Below, one piece after another: positions 12,638 to 23,515 of a stretch of DNA of 64,000 nucleotides. The DNA is from Timema cristinae (lineage: Eukaryota > Arthropoda > Insecta > Phasmatodea > Timematidae). The stretch is taken from NCBI GenBank assembly GCA_039000515.1, contig JBCFYV010000012.1, positions 44,609,535-44,673,534 of the forward strand, read 5' to 3'. Both the position numbers and the translations under genes were made by a program. The notes below the pieces were generated by a model, which saw only the letters and a list, made by a program, of their open reading frames with translations, did no database searches and had not been told where the DNA came from. Each line of letters begins with the position of its first letter. Position 1 is the first letter of the stretch.

Positions 12638-14263
12638 AGGAGTAGTTGGACCTCTTATTAATTTGGAGTCTGTGTTGGAGTGTGTTAATACAACATGAAA
12701 TGTCATCCAGCCCTGCCTTGAAGAGTAGTTGGACCTCTTATTAATTTGGAGTCTGTGTTGGAGTGTGTTAATACAACATGAAATGTCATCCAGCCCTGTC
12801 TTGAAGAGTAGTAGGACCTCTTATTAATTTGGAGTCTGTGTTGGAGTGTGTTAATACAACATGAAATGTCATCCAGCCCTGTCTTGAAGAGTAGTAGGAC
12901 CTCTTATTAATTTGGAGTCTGTGTTGGAGTGTGTTAATACAACATGAAATGTCATCCAGCCCTGCCTTGAAGAGTAGTTGGACCTCTTATTAATTTGGAG
13001 TCTGTGTTGGAGTGTGTTAATACAACATGAAATGTCATCCAGCCCTGCCTTGAAGAGTAGTAGGACCTCTTATTAATTTGGAGTCTGTGTATGGAGTGTG
13101 TTAATACAACATGAAATGTCATCCAGCCCTGCCTTGAAGAGTAGTTGGACCTCTTATTAATTTGGAGTCTGTGTTGGAGTGTGTTAATACAACATGAAAT
13201 GTCATCCAGCCCTGTCTTGAAGAGTAGTAGGACCACTTATTAATTTGGAGTCTGTGTTGGAGTGTGTTAATACAACATGAAATGTCATCCAGCCCTGTCT
13301 TGAGAGTAGTAGGACCTCTTATTAATTTGGAGTCTGTGTTGGAGTGTGTTAATACAACATGAAATGTCATCCAGCCCTGTCTTGAAGAGTAGTTGGTCCT
13401 CTTATTAATTTGGAGTCTGTGTTGGAGTGTGTTAATACAACATGAAATGTCATCCAGCCCTGCCTTGAAGAGTAGTAGGACCTCTTATTAATTTGGAGTC
13501 TGTGTTGGAGTGTGTTAATACAACATGAAATGTCATCCAGCCCTGTCTTGAAGAGTAGTTGGACCTCTTATTAATTTGGAGTCTGTGTTGGAGTGTGTTA
13601 ATACAACATGAAATGTCATCCAGCCCTGTCTTGAAGAGTAGTAGGACCTCTTATTAATTTGTAGTCTGTGTTGGAGTGTGTGTTAATACAACATGAAATG
13701 TCATCCAGCCCTGTCTTGAAGAGTAGTAGGACCTCTTATTAATTTGGAGTCTGTGTTGGAGTGTGTTAATACAACATGAAATGTCATCCAGCCCTGTCTT
13801 GAAGAGTAGTAGGACCTCTTATTAATTTGGAGTCTGTGTTGGAGTGTGTTAATACAACATGAAATGTCATCCAGCCCTGTCTTGAAGAGTAGTAGGACCT
13901 CTTATTAATTTGGAGTCTGTGTTGAAGTGTGTTAATACAACATGAAATGTCATCCAGCCCTGCCTTGAAGAGTAGTAGGACCTCTTATTAATTTGGAGTC
14001 TGTTTGGAGTGTGTTAATACAACATGAAATGTCATCCAGCCCTGTCTTGAAGAGTAGTTGGACCTCTTATTAATTTGGAGTCTGTGTTGGAGTGTGTTAA
14101 TACAACATGAAATGTCATCCAGCCCTGCCTTGAAGAGTAGTAGGACCTCTTATTAATTTGGAGTCTGTGTTGGAGTGTGTTAATACAACATGAAATGTCA
14201 TCCAGCCCTGTCTTGAAGAGTAGTAGGACCTCTTATTAATTTGGAGTCTGTGTTGGAGTGTGT
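12638..14263. repeat. 83-bp tandem satellite, about 19.6 copies
   Basis: A head-to-tail array with an 83-bp period: the landmark 'caacatgaaatgtcatccag' begins at 12691, 12774 and 12857 and so on to 14186, giving 19 full units and a partial one. Units differ by a few substitutions and small indels; they alternate between 'gtagttggacc' and 'gtagtaggacc' and between 'ctgcctt' and 'ctgtctt'. One unit has an extra 'tg' near 13680. The period is not a multiple of three, so the long minus-strand open frames inside it are artefacts. The last unit grades into (TG)n at 14255-14277. Confidence 0.95.
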
Positions 14264-16164
14264 GTGTGTGTGTGTGGCACGCTTCTAAGACGGGTTCGGC
14301 AGGTGCAAGCGGTGTAGGTTTCCTCTCAACTCGATTCTAGTCCCACCACCTCAATTTATAGACAAATTAAGCCATATTTTACTGAGCTGGCACATAAAAA
14401 AAAGAACAAAAAGTAAAGAATGCCAATTTCTACTGTCTCTTAACAAATGCAAATGAAAAATATACTGACTTTCGGATTATAATGTATGGAATGCTGTTTG
14501 ATTGGTAAAAGGAAAAAAAATCTATTTAAATGAATACAAAACATATAACCAATGAATATTTACGGTTTCATTTTATATCCTTTTTTAGGGGGTCGACGTA
14601 TCGGAAATAGTCGCTTGAAAGTCATTGACTCCTTTTCAGAAAACAGGTGAATCACTGTATAAAAATGAGCTTTATGGTAGTAGCTTGGTTTAGTCATTTT
14701 ATTCATTTGGTTATCAAATACATTTAAACATAAATAGATTCATTTCATATTATTTAGAACAATTTAGAGAGCACAGTATAATGATATCATAAAGTGAATG
14801 TCTTAATATATTCCACTCAATCTAGGAAATATTCAAAAGTGACAGGAATGCAATAGCATTATATTTTAATCCATCAACGATATTATTATAAATTAAAATT
14901 ATTTTTGTCAACATAATTTAATGTTTTGAAATTGTGGGTCCTATTTATACACGCCCTAATGGGTCAATTTCGTCTTGTCTGGTTGGAATGGTGACAAAAA
15001 TGTCGGGGTTTGAATATCGGCTACATGTATTGAGGATGTTTTTTAACGATATGGCTAACTACTTTTTATTCCACGAAAATTCATGTACCTTTCGATCTAA
15101 ATATCTATCACCTTCATTCCTAACTGATTTGTGTTGCTAAATGCGGATAATCCGGGTAGGTAGTAGGACGTGGTGATAAAAATTTAGGAATCCTTCAAAA
15201 TTTGAAAGTGCTCATTAAAAATAATTAAGACTAATATCCTCAGCTTACCCGAAAGGTATAAAGTGTACCTTATTTTATTTCACTATTCTGTAACTTATAA
15301 AATAAATCCATGGTGTATTTATTCAAGGTTATGGACTAAAACTACTGGCAGATAGATAGATACCTTGAATACTTGAGAGTATAATATGAACGAAAGTTTG
15401 ATCAAAGAATTCAAATCTGTTACATTAAACTGTAACGACAGAAACCAATAAAGGATGGTTTTGTAACCCTCGTGCCTTAATTTGATATTCAATTGTTTAT
15501 TTACCCAAATCTTATTTATAAATGTTGCTGTAATACTTTAAATTTTAAAAAAAATCCATTACGTCATAACCAGCAATTATTTCTGAATAAATGACCAAGC
15601 ATTCGCCATCTGTTGGGGAAGCTAGTGCCTAATTCTGTGTATAGAGTGTGTCAGGTGGTCAGCAAATGAGCCCAAGGACCATTTATATCAGTTTTATAGA
15701 CCGGAGCCTCTTCTTTTTCATTAAATAGACCACATAATACTGCTAGATAAGTAAAACCATTTTGTAACTTCCAATCTTAAAAATTTAGTGATCCATACAT
15801 AAAGCTCCATAAGTATTTTAGTATTCATTTAAAATTGTGGAAACTGTGTAAGTCGTAGGATGGTGGTAATGGCTCATTTTATGCTCAGGAGCCCGGGCAA
15901 AAAAATAATCTATGTAACTTTTACACATTTGTCTTCAATTGTTTAAAAAGCTCCTATAAGTTCAGCCCTGTATAAAACGTGATGTCAGGGCCATATCTAC
16001 ATATTATGTCTGGACTTGGAACCAAGACCTTTATGGTGTCGTCAGACCTTCTACACCCATCCACCCCTTCACACTCACGTCCCTCTTACCCCTAGCTTGC
16101 AGCTAACGTTGTAACGCCCCATTGGCCACAAAATGTTCAAGATCAGACGTCTTGATAACCCATG
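14264..16164. other. Unassigned AT-rich sequence
   Basis: Begins in the (TG)n run. A 68-codon frame at 14934-15140 lacks any recognised domain. Nothing else supported. Confidence 0.45.
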
Positions 16165-16322
16165 AGTTGGACTCCTTAGCTCAGTAGGTAGCTAGTCAGT
16201 CAGCTAAGGTGCGATTCTAAGGATTTTCTTTCGGCTCGGCATGATAAATACAAATTATTGATGAAATCTTGCCTCCCATTTCACAATGACGCGATGATTG
16301 GTAAGAACTAAGGGCCGTATCT
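16165..16322 (+). repeat. SINE4-type tRNA-like element, decayed
   Basis: Contains 'ctccttagctcagtaggtag', a following stem, and downstream 'catttcacaatgacg', the block seen in reverse in the 49810 and 51055 copies. The tail is not preserved. Confidence 0.5.
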
Positions 16323-16324
16323 AT

Positions 16325-16690
16325 AATATATTCTCGGGAGTCAACCAATCTGCCAGTATACGAACAACAAGCTGTTAAGATTGTATCTATAGTCTACTTG
16401 CGTATAACCCGAAGGGTAGTAAGACGCGGTGCTATAATAATAATTTAATAATAATATAGTCTACTCTCGGGAGTCAACCAATCTCCCAGTATATAGATAA
16501 CGAGCTGTTCGGGTTGTATTTATAGTCTACTCTCGGGAGACAACCAATCTCCTAGTATATCCTACTAATAACAAGCTGTCAGATTGTATTTAGTCTACTC
16601 TGGGTGTCAATCAATCTCACAGTATACTAACAACAAGTCGGTTTAAAGTCTACTCTCGGGTGTCAATCAATCTCACAGTATACTAACAAC
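16325..16690 (+). repeat. Five-copy minisatellite (55-68 bp unit)
   Basis: Units carry 'tctactctcgggagtcaacc', 'aatctcccagtata' and 'aacaagctgt'. Unit starts are near 16331, 16465, 16531, 16599 and 16654. The first spacing is inflated by an inserted 57-bp SINE tail (16399-16455). Later units have the variant 'gggtgtcaatcaatctcaca'. Confidence 0.8.
16389..16465 (+). mobile_element. Tail-only SINE insertion with target duplication
   Basis: The 57-bp insert 16399-16455 is just tail A ('gtataacccgaagggtagta', 'agacgcggtgcta') and its AT-rich 3' run. It is flanked by an exact 10-bp duplication ATAGTCTACT (16389-16398 and 16456-16465) and sits within a minisatellite unit. This is what extreme 5' truncation during target-primed reverse transcription would leave. 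Confidence 0.85.
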
Positions 16691-16920
16691 AAGCAGTTAT
16701 CTGCAGTGCCACATGATCTAAGGCTTAACGCATCATTATAGCAATAGACTACTGCCAACGATGGGGAGATCGGAGGTTGAATCCCAGTCAGGTATACTGA
16801 TGGTGTTTTTCCTATATGATTTTCCACTCTCACTCCTTGCAAATGTGGGTACACTTCCACTAAATTCCTGATTCTACCTCCCTAACACATTACCTTAATG
16901 TAGTAAGAACTAGTGCTAAA
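16690..16920 (+). repeat. SINE2-type element
   Basis: tRNA-like head with B-box-like 'aggttgaatccc' near 16772, then 'tgatggtgtttttcctatat', 'gattttccactctcactcc' and 'gcaaatgtgggtacacttcc', ending 'agtaagaactagtgctaaaa'. Tail A is decayed. The overlapping minus-strand 65-codon frame is a shadow. Confidence 0.75.
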
Positions 16921-17279
16921 AATAAAGCTGTTCAGGTCGATTGGAGGATTGGCTGACCCACGAATCTAGACTATATACACGACCTCTGAGTCCTAAAGGA
17001 ATTTTTTATTGTATTTCATGTTCTAATAAATCAGAAAGTTAGCGTTAAATGTCGCATTTAAAAGCGAAAGTTAATATATTTTTATAATACAGGATTGATC
17101 AAAACAATTAAAAACTAACATCAAGAAAGAATTTTGCTCCTTGTTTTAATAACAATACGGGTTACACCTACTATAATGGCAATAAATTGGTAGTGATGAT
17201 GAAGATAGAATATAAAGAAAACATATATTTGTAATTGTGTAAAGGAAAAGTATAAATGTATTTAGAGAAAACAGCACTA

Positions 17280-17400
17280 TTTAAACACGTTCGAGTTTCT
17301 AACCCTGACCTCTCCATCAACGGAAAATCAGACTAAATGAGCCCTACTTAACAATACTCCATAGCCTCACTGATGTGGCTCACAGAACCAAGTGCTGTAT
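17280..17400 (-). repeat. SINE2-type head fragment
   Basis: The complement carries a B-box-like motif over 'tttctaaccctgacc' and a tRNA-like 5' end at 'ccatagcctcactgatgtgg'. Body and tail absent or unrecognisable. Confidence 0.5.
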
Positions 17401-17454
17401 TTAAACTGTATCTAGATTTTTGAGACATCCATTTTTTTCTTAGTCTCTCTATTC

Positions 17455-17872
17455 TTAATTCAACAAACAGAAGGTTGGTTTGATGTAATTCTTATCCCTC
17501 CGGCGCTAGGCATTCGCTCAGCTCTTTGGCTGGTGAGTGTTTCCTACACCATTTGGTAGAAATCCCTACTAGGGTAGTTTAGAAAGTGTGTTTGCTCCCC
17601 GTTGCCTTTCACACTAAATTCCTATGAGCAAGGGAGAAATAGCAAACCAATTTTGTCAGAAAGATTATTTTAACATACCTTCTAGGGTTCTTTTACATGC
17701 CACTATCGACATGAGACTGACGGCTTTATTTCCCCTCCAAAGTAAGTTGTGCTACAGATTTTCATCACTCAATTAAAATCAATTGACCTTGGCTGGGTTT
17801 GAACCCATGAACATCAGGTCTTTAGGCGAGCACTTAGCTCCAGGACTACCAAGGTCGAGGAGCATAGATATA
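17455..17872 (-). mobile_element. SINE5 element (about 420 bp)
   Basis: Read on the minus strand: head with 'gggttcaaaccca' (B-box-like) near 17810, then 'gtagcacaacttactttgga', 'ggggaaataaagcc', 'gtggcatgtaaaagaaccct', 'caaaattggtttgc', 'ttgctcatagga' and 'gaattacatcaaacc'. The same ordered blocks occur at 53090-53663, where a younger SINE splits them, and in part at 57300-57595. Confidence 0.7.
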
Positions 17873-17874
17873 AA

Positions 17875-18295
17875 TTGCAAATATTTAACTATTTTATATA
17901 CACCTCTTGAATAAAACCTGGGCCCTCCAACCCAAAATGGGTATTCTTAAATTACTGGGCCTTGAAAAAAGGGAAAGGTTATTAAATTTTGAACAATTGA
18001 ATATTAGATGCAAGAGAGAATGGGCATTAATGATTGATAACCTACTTAAAACACAAATTCAACCCTAGTTAATACGAAAATTCCTTTTAAAAAAAGGGTG
18101 TTACCCCACTATTCTGACAATCTCTCAGCCCATATTTGTCTTCTGAATGATGACGTATCGAGAATCAACTCAAATAAACATCAGTTAAAACTCAATTTTT
18201 TTTATTTAGGCGTAGCCCACACTTGTTTAGTGACGTTAATTCATGGTTAAGATCCGCCTTATAAACTAGACCATGAGTACGGAGCTAGTATTTTT

Positions 18296-18338
<43 letters not shown>

Positions 18339-18984
18339 TCAATTTCGATAGTTTGACCGATTTTATTGATAACATTTTTCTTTCTTTTTGTGGTTCATTG
18401 ATCCCTATTAAATAATTTTCTATGTTAAAAAAAGTTTTAAATATTAAGTGGCAACTGAATTTTGAGTGAGACTGTATATTACTGATCAAAGTGTCCGAGA
18501 AGCACCTGCTGTACACGTTTAACCTACCAGGGCTACTTCTTGTCAAACTTCTCAGTCCATCTTCCCCCGGACCCTACCTTACCCCTCAATTCCATAAAAA
18601 AAAAACCTACTTCCCCTTTCCTCTCTTCTCCTTTACCTATCAAACCAAGATGACTCCCAGCACGTGCCCCCTCTACCACACTTAAAAGGTGTTGTTTTTT
18701 TTACTTCTACTTAGTAATCATAGCTGAAGAGTGGACAAGATAAAAGAAAATCGTTATTCTTAAAAGTAAAACGTCTGGTCTGACAATTAAGATTCATCAA
18801 TGCTAGTTTGTGTGTTAGTATCGTAATTTTTTTTGGATCAATAATAAAACTTCAACATTGCTCATTAGGTAATCAATAACTTGATACAAAATTAATTTAG
18901 AGCTGCTCATTCTTTAACATTGAGTGAAATAATATGTATATTTTTTTCTTATTAATTTCAAGGAGCTTTAAACACAAACTAAGG
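17875..18984. other. Unassigned sequence with (TA)n and pyrimidine-rich parts
   Basis: Contains (TA)n at 18299-18333 and a C/T-rich segment at about 18535-18680. Open frames here read through these simple sequences and have no recognised domain. Confidence 0.5.
18299..18333. repeat. (TA)n microsatellite
   Basis: About 17 TA dinucleotides. Unlike the (TA)n tracts at 55903 and 56768, it is not flanked by inverted arms. Confidence 0.95.
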
Positions 18985-19235
18985 GTAGTTTGTCCATTAG
19001 GCTTGAACCAGTAGACATATGTATTAAGGCGTCAGTCTCATCTGATCTAATTGGCCTGGAGAGGTCCATGTTCGAGTCTGAATGGGTGTACTAAGGGTTT
19101 TCATCCCTAAAAAAAATTCTTCCTTTTTTTCACGCAAATGTTGATGCATTAAATTTAAATTCTACCTTTCTCCTATATACTTAATAAGAGTAATTAAATG
19201 AGGATAGACGTGATGGCTTGTAATATGACATGATA
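18985..19235 (+). repeat. SINE2-type element, old
   Basis: Contains 'aaggcgtcagtctcatctga', a B-box-like 'gttcgagtctga', then 'gggttttcatccctaaa' and 'tcacgcaaatgttgatgca', and ends near 'taataagagtaatta'. Tail A is degenerate. Confidence 0.6.
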
Positions 19236-19414
19236 AAAATGCTATGATCTTTAAAAATTGGAGAAGATTTTTTTTTTCCTAGTTGATAGTTTAACGCCAA
19301 ATTAAGACTTATTAATCAATGAGACTTGCAAAGGCGTGCAGATCTTCAAAAACATAATCTGGTATGGTATCACATTTAGAATCATCATTGATTGGTGTAA
19401 TTAAGTTAGTATTT

Positions 19415-19550
19415 AATAAATGTTTTTCCATTCTCCATCCACGCAAGTGTTAGTGCACTACCTCCAAATTTACCTTCCACCCCTATACATAATTATCGTA
19501 ACTAAATACTGATAGCTCGAATAATAAGTAAGATGCACTCTAAACAAAGT
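19415..19550 (+). repeat. SINE2-type 3' fragment
   Basis: Contains 'ttttccattctccatccacg', 'caagtgttagtgcac' and 'aattatcgtaactaaatact', ending 'agtaagatgcactctaaa'. This is a body plus tail A without a clear head. Confidence 0.6.
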
Positions 19551-20028
19551 GCTTCTTAACTTTTGATCAAATAAGTGAAAGGCTACAAATTATTTTACCT
19601 ACTTACTTTATTGCACTAGGATCTCGAAAATTCATTGCCGCACTTACAAAACTACGTCACCCATGCTTATCTTGATTTAGTTCTATCCATTCCACCTCAT
19701 TACACTGTATTCACTCTAATGTTATCTAATATTCCAATATTAATCAATTGTTTTATACAAACTTTTATACCATGGTAATACTGTATTTTGAAAACATTTA
19801 GGATTCAAACCAAAGTATTTTCAGAAGGATTTATCGTCAATAAAGGATAACATTCTCGCGTTCTTAATCATGGTAAAGTCCAAAAGTATCTCAAAGCATC
19901 GAATGTGTCCATGAAAAAAAAATATCAACTATTTTCTTTGCTCGACCTCTTCTTTTTTTGACGCATATTTATCACCGGCGTCTTTTTTAAGGTGGGATTT
20001 AAAGTTTAAATGAGGTATTTATTTACAA

Positions 20029-20099
20029 GGGCAGACCCGAATTGCGCCAGTTATTAAGGGATTAAAAACTGTTTACTAATCCCGGACCCGAATTGCGCC
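20029..20099 (+). repeat. MULE left terminal inverted repeat with two iterons
   Basis: Two copies of acccgaattgcgcc, 49 bp apart, in inverted orientation relative to the right end. Probably transposase-binding sites by analogy; binding is not shown by sequence. Confidence 0.85.
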
Positions 20100-20389
20100 A
20101 AGTCAAGTTCAGGTAGTCGGTGAGGGAGGAGGGGGGGATGATACAAACAAAGACCATCGCAAACAAGCTCTCGCCACTTCATGTCTTTCCTCCCCTTAGT
20201 AAAGGAATGTAAAAAGGTCCTAAGTGCCCCCAACAAGACTTGTAACAGTAGTATTGACATCCGTCTCTCCAATACTTATTAATTGTCTCGACAACAGTGA
20301 CTGTCCCGGTGTATTTTTTTAATTTTTTTTCGGGTTTTCTGTGAACTGTGATAATATTAGCGAGAATTATTGATATGTAAAGGATTTAT

Positions 20390-20556
20390 AGTGAAAAAGG
20401 GAAAGTTCTGATTGTCTATTATAATTATACGTATCGACAGGTGAATTGACGAGGGAAGAGAGGTGGAGATGCACTAAAAAGGACTGCAAGGCTAAAATAT
20501 TTACTCTTGATGGTGGAAACATTTTCTCGCGGACTGAAAACGAACACAATCACGAA
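20390..20556 (+). pseudogene. Broken FLYWCH zinc-finger exon of MULE transposase
   Basis: Three reading frames together spell a FLYWCH zinc finger, the N-terminal DNA-binding domain common in animal MULE transposases. The first part (20390-20446) reads SEKGKVLIVYYNYTYRQVN. The second part (about 20440-20556) shows the core WRCTKKDCKAKI and the closing HNHE, giving the C2H2 ligands. The reading then shifts again into the main transposase frame near 20541-20570. Two shifts within about 170 bp, and no usable ATG, mean the N-terminus is not translatable as it stands. Either the copy is dead or short introns or sequencing indels are involved. Confidence 0.75.
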
Positions 20557-21208
20557 TACTACTAGATCAAGAGTTGAACAGAAGATCCATTAGCAACGCA
20601 GTTAAGAGGAAAGCTGATGAGATTGAATTAAGGCCTTCAAAGTTAATCCACACAGAGGTACAGACACAGAAAAAAACTATAAAAACATTGACCCGCAAAG
20701 ACATTAAATGTATCAGGAATGACATCAACTACACTAAACTAAAAACACTGCCAAAGTTGCCTAAATCTTCCGAAGAAATTCAATTTGCCATAGATTCAAT
20801 TGAAATAAAAACTATTCATGACGATAACTTTTTGTTGAGAAACGAAAAAGAGAAGGGGATCGTGACATTTTCTTGCGACTCGAATCTTGAGTATTTGTGC
20901 CATAATGAAATTGTGTTAATGGATGGAACCTTTGAATACGCACCGAAACATTTTCTTCAGCTTTTTACTGTACATGGGTATTTCGAAGGGTCATACATAC
21001 CTCTAGTCATTTGCCTACTTAAAAACAAGAAAAAGCAGAGCTACATTGACGCTGTGAGAATCCTAAAGGAGGAGTGCGAGAAGGGACAACTTCACCTTCA
21101 ACCTTTATACATTGTGATTGATTTCGAGCAAGCGATTCACGAGTGCATCGTGTCGACTTTTCCACAAACCAGGATAGTAGGCTGTCGATTTCATTTAGCG
21201 CAAGCATG
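20541..21208 (+). CDS. MULE transposase, exon 1 (catalytic D, D, C..H)
   Basis: An open frame without an in-frame ATG near its start; the frame is open from 20541 and joins the frameshifted FLYWCH part upstream. Counting from codon 20574 it shows the MULE catalytic landmarks: LMDGTF (first Asp at about residue 117), then YIVIDFEQAI (second Asp at about 183) and GCRFHLAQ (Cys 204, His 207). It ends in 'caagcatg' at a GT donor (21209). Splicing to the acceptor at 22669-22670 restores AQAWWRKIQ, the usual sequence at this point in the family. The protein would cut and join the element's TIRs in the nucleus. Confidence 0.88.
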
Positions 21209-21309
21209 GTAAGCTAAACCATTTTATTTTACAACTTTACATAAATAATGTTATATAGTTTGTGACTTGATTATTATATTTTTCACTCTTGAAGATTTTT
21301 TATAACTGA

Positions 21310-21505
21310 GTTTTACTACCTGTTCGAGTTATAGGCCTCCTTATGTACTAATTATGCCAATAGGCTTTGGTATGAGATAGGTAAAATGCAGAAAAAGTGA
21401 ATCCGAATTTGCATGTAGTGAGAGTGGAAAATCATTTAGGAAAAACCACCTTCAGTTCACTCGACCAGGATTCGATCCCCAACCTCCCAATCATCGGCTT
21501 GAATT
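21310..21505 (-). mobile_element. SINE2-type element in the MULE intron
   Basis: On the minus strand: B-box-like 'ggggatcgaatcctgg', 'ggtggtttttcctaaatgat', 'tttccactctcac', 'gcaaattcgga', then tail-A remnants ('aactcgaacaggtagtaa'). Confidence 0.75.
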
Positions 21506-21889
21506 TTTTTTATTCAAAGTGTATATCTGGAGAGTTTTTTCTAAATGATGAATAGAACAGTATAATCGATCTTCAGAAAATAATTTAACTATGGGCAGTT
21601 TACTAATGATTAATTTGAAAATAATTTAAAATTTCTCAAAAATATCTTTAACAATTTTGATTTAAACATAGGCTACATTTTGGGTGTATTTAAGATGACA
21701 ATTAATACTGTTTATTTGGTTTAGGGAGCAAAGTTCTTTTAAGGGTAGTAGATGACTAGTATTCAAAAACTCAAAATATTTTGAAAATATTTTTAACGAT
21801 TTTTTTAAATCGGCGTGCATTTATAATGAATAATAACAATGGGAGGGGCCTGCTTAGTTTTGGGTAAAACAAACTATTTCAAGGATAGG

Positions 21890-22142
21890 TTTTACCCCCT
21901 CGGGTGGCCGGACGGTCTAAGGCGCAACTCTCGCACTAGACTGGCCCTCGAGACCGGGGAGGTTGGGGTTCGAACCCAGCCGGGTGCACTGAGGTGGTTT
22001 GATCCTAAATGGTTTCCCCACTTTCTCTCCACGCAAATGCGGATGCACTTCCTATAAATTCAACCTTCCCAATCCCTAACCCATTAGAGTAATTAGTACA
22101 TAGGCTATAGCCCGAACGCAGTAAGATGTGGTGCTAAAAAAA
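21890..22142 (+). mobile_element. SINE2 variant with a different tRNA-like head
   Basis: The head contains 'ggtggccggacggtctaagg', 'cgcaactctcgcac' and a good B box 'ggggttcgaacccag'; the 'GGTCTAAGGCGC' segment is reminiscent of tRNA-Leu. The body is SINE2 ('ctccacgcaaatgcgg', 'cccattagagtaattagtac') and ends with tail A ('cccgaacgcagtaagatg', 'tggtgctaaaa'). The same body carries an unrelated head at 44433. Confidence 0.85.
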
Positions 22143-22670
22143 AAGCATAGTTTTTGGTGATTAGTTTTCAAAAACCATTCGCAACTTGTGCGCTTAGTAA
22201 AATAAAACAAACATATGGTAAACAAATTTAAAACACTCAAATTAAAAATATTAGCCAAATAAAATGATTTATTATTTGGTTTTAACACAGAGATCCATAT
22301 AAGTGTAGTTATCAAATCGTCGAATAATATTATCTCAGCTGACCCATTAATTAAAAAGTGAATATACGCTATGATAAAGTATCTGCGATTCTGTCGTAGG
22401 CCTACTTTTTATTTGTTATTCTTGGCCATTTTAAACATATGCCAGCCAAAAAAAGTGAAATGTTTTCCTGTCTGTGTGGGTGTCGTCACATTTTTGTACA
22501 TAGGATTACGGCCACATTTTTTTAGCTACGGTCACTGATAGGCTATTTTGTAAAATATATTTATGATCTGTATTAAATCAGACTATGATTCAAAGAATGC
22601 AACGTTCCTATTTTCCTCCCTGCTTCCTTTTAATATTTTTATCATTAATATCCACTATGATTCCTTTTAG

Positions 22671-23214
22671 GTGGAGAAAGATTCAAAAGCTCGGTTTGGC
22701 TGCCACGTACAAAGACGAAAACTCGGATGGAGGGAAATGGCTCCACTACTGTTTTGGGCTCACTTACTTGAGGCCCGAAGAAGTAGAATACGCTTTCTGC
22801 GATCTGATCAGCATCCAGCCAGCTGATACAAAACTGACGAGCTTCGCAGATTACCTAACTGAAACATATATAGATGAGATGGAGCAAGCGACATTCCCGC
22901 CGCGCATTTGGGCAGCTGACTCATCGGACTTGTGGAGGACAACAAATGCGTGCGAGAGCTTCCATTCTAGATTTAATTCATCATGTGCTTCTCCACACCC
23001 AAACATTTTTGTCTTCGTACAAAATTTAAAATTGGTCCAAACTGACACGTACATTCGAATCAACAGTGTAAGAGAAGGTAATCTGCAAAAGACAGATAAT
23101 AAGTCTAAGTTGAAACAATCATTCATTGAAAAAAAACTTAAACAGTTTAGGAATGGAGAAATAGACAGATTAAGCTTAGTGAAGTGTGTGTCCTTCCAAA
23201 ACTCCTTTGTATGA
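22671..23214 (+). CDS. MULE transposase, exon 2 (catalytic Glu)
   Basis: Begins right after the AG acceptor with RKIQKLGLA, runs about 180 codons in one open frame and stops at 23212-23214. It carries the third catalytic residue in TTNACESFHSRF (Glu codon 22954-22956), the typical E-containing motif after the helical insertion in MULE transposases. A Trp/aromatic-rich segment (GKWLHYCFGL) precedes it. With exon 1 the product is about 400 residues without the FLYWCH domain. No stop or frameshift is seen in this exon, so decay is concentrated at the N-terminus. Confidence 0.87.
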
Positions 23215-23385
23215 CTTGTTTATATTATGTTTGTTATACTATTATTTAGCATACAGTTAGCTATTATTGACAATGTTTTAAAAACGAAAATTTCACTTTG
23301 ATATAATATTGTTTGATTTATATTTTTTGACTTGTGCCCTTCTTACTGCCAGACATAGCATTAATATTTGTTTATGTTCAGAGTT

Positions 23386-23515
23386 GGCGCAATTCGGGTC
23401 CTGTCTTGGGAAGGGGGGTATTGGCGCAATTCGGGTCCGGTCTGGGGGGGCACTTTTAAGCTCTTGGCGCAATTCGGGTCCGAGCTAAGAAAATTGGCGC
23501 AATTCGGGCGAGCCC
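23386..23515 (+). repeat. MULE right end with four iterons
   Basis: Four direct copies of ggcgcaattcggg(tcc) start at 23386, 23423, 23466 and 23496, spaced 30-43 bp apart. The outermost forms the right TIR. The left end has only two copies. Confidence 0.85.

Larger units (their letters stand above)
21209..22670 (+). other. Intron of the MULE transposase gene
   Basis: A GT (21209) to AG (22670) interval whose removal keeps phase and joins two parts of the conserved FHL.QAWWRKIQ segment. Two SINE2-type insertions (21310-21505 minus, 21896-22142 plus) account for much of its length, so the original intron was probably shorter. Confidence 0.8.

Noticed and set aside
12952..13370. Overlapping minus-strand frames of 94 and 83 codons with a repetitive peptide
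   Set aside because: They are translations of the 83-bp satellite; the period is not divisible by three and there is no gene context.
12638..14263. CRISPR-like array
   Set aside because: Units are contiguous with no unique spacers, and the genome is eukaryotic.
18295..18546. Frame ending in repeated Tyr-Ile
   Set aside because: Translation of the (TA)n microsatellite.
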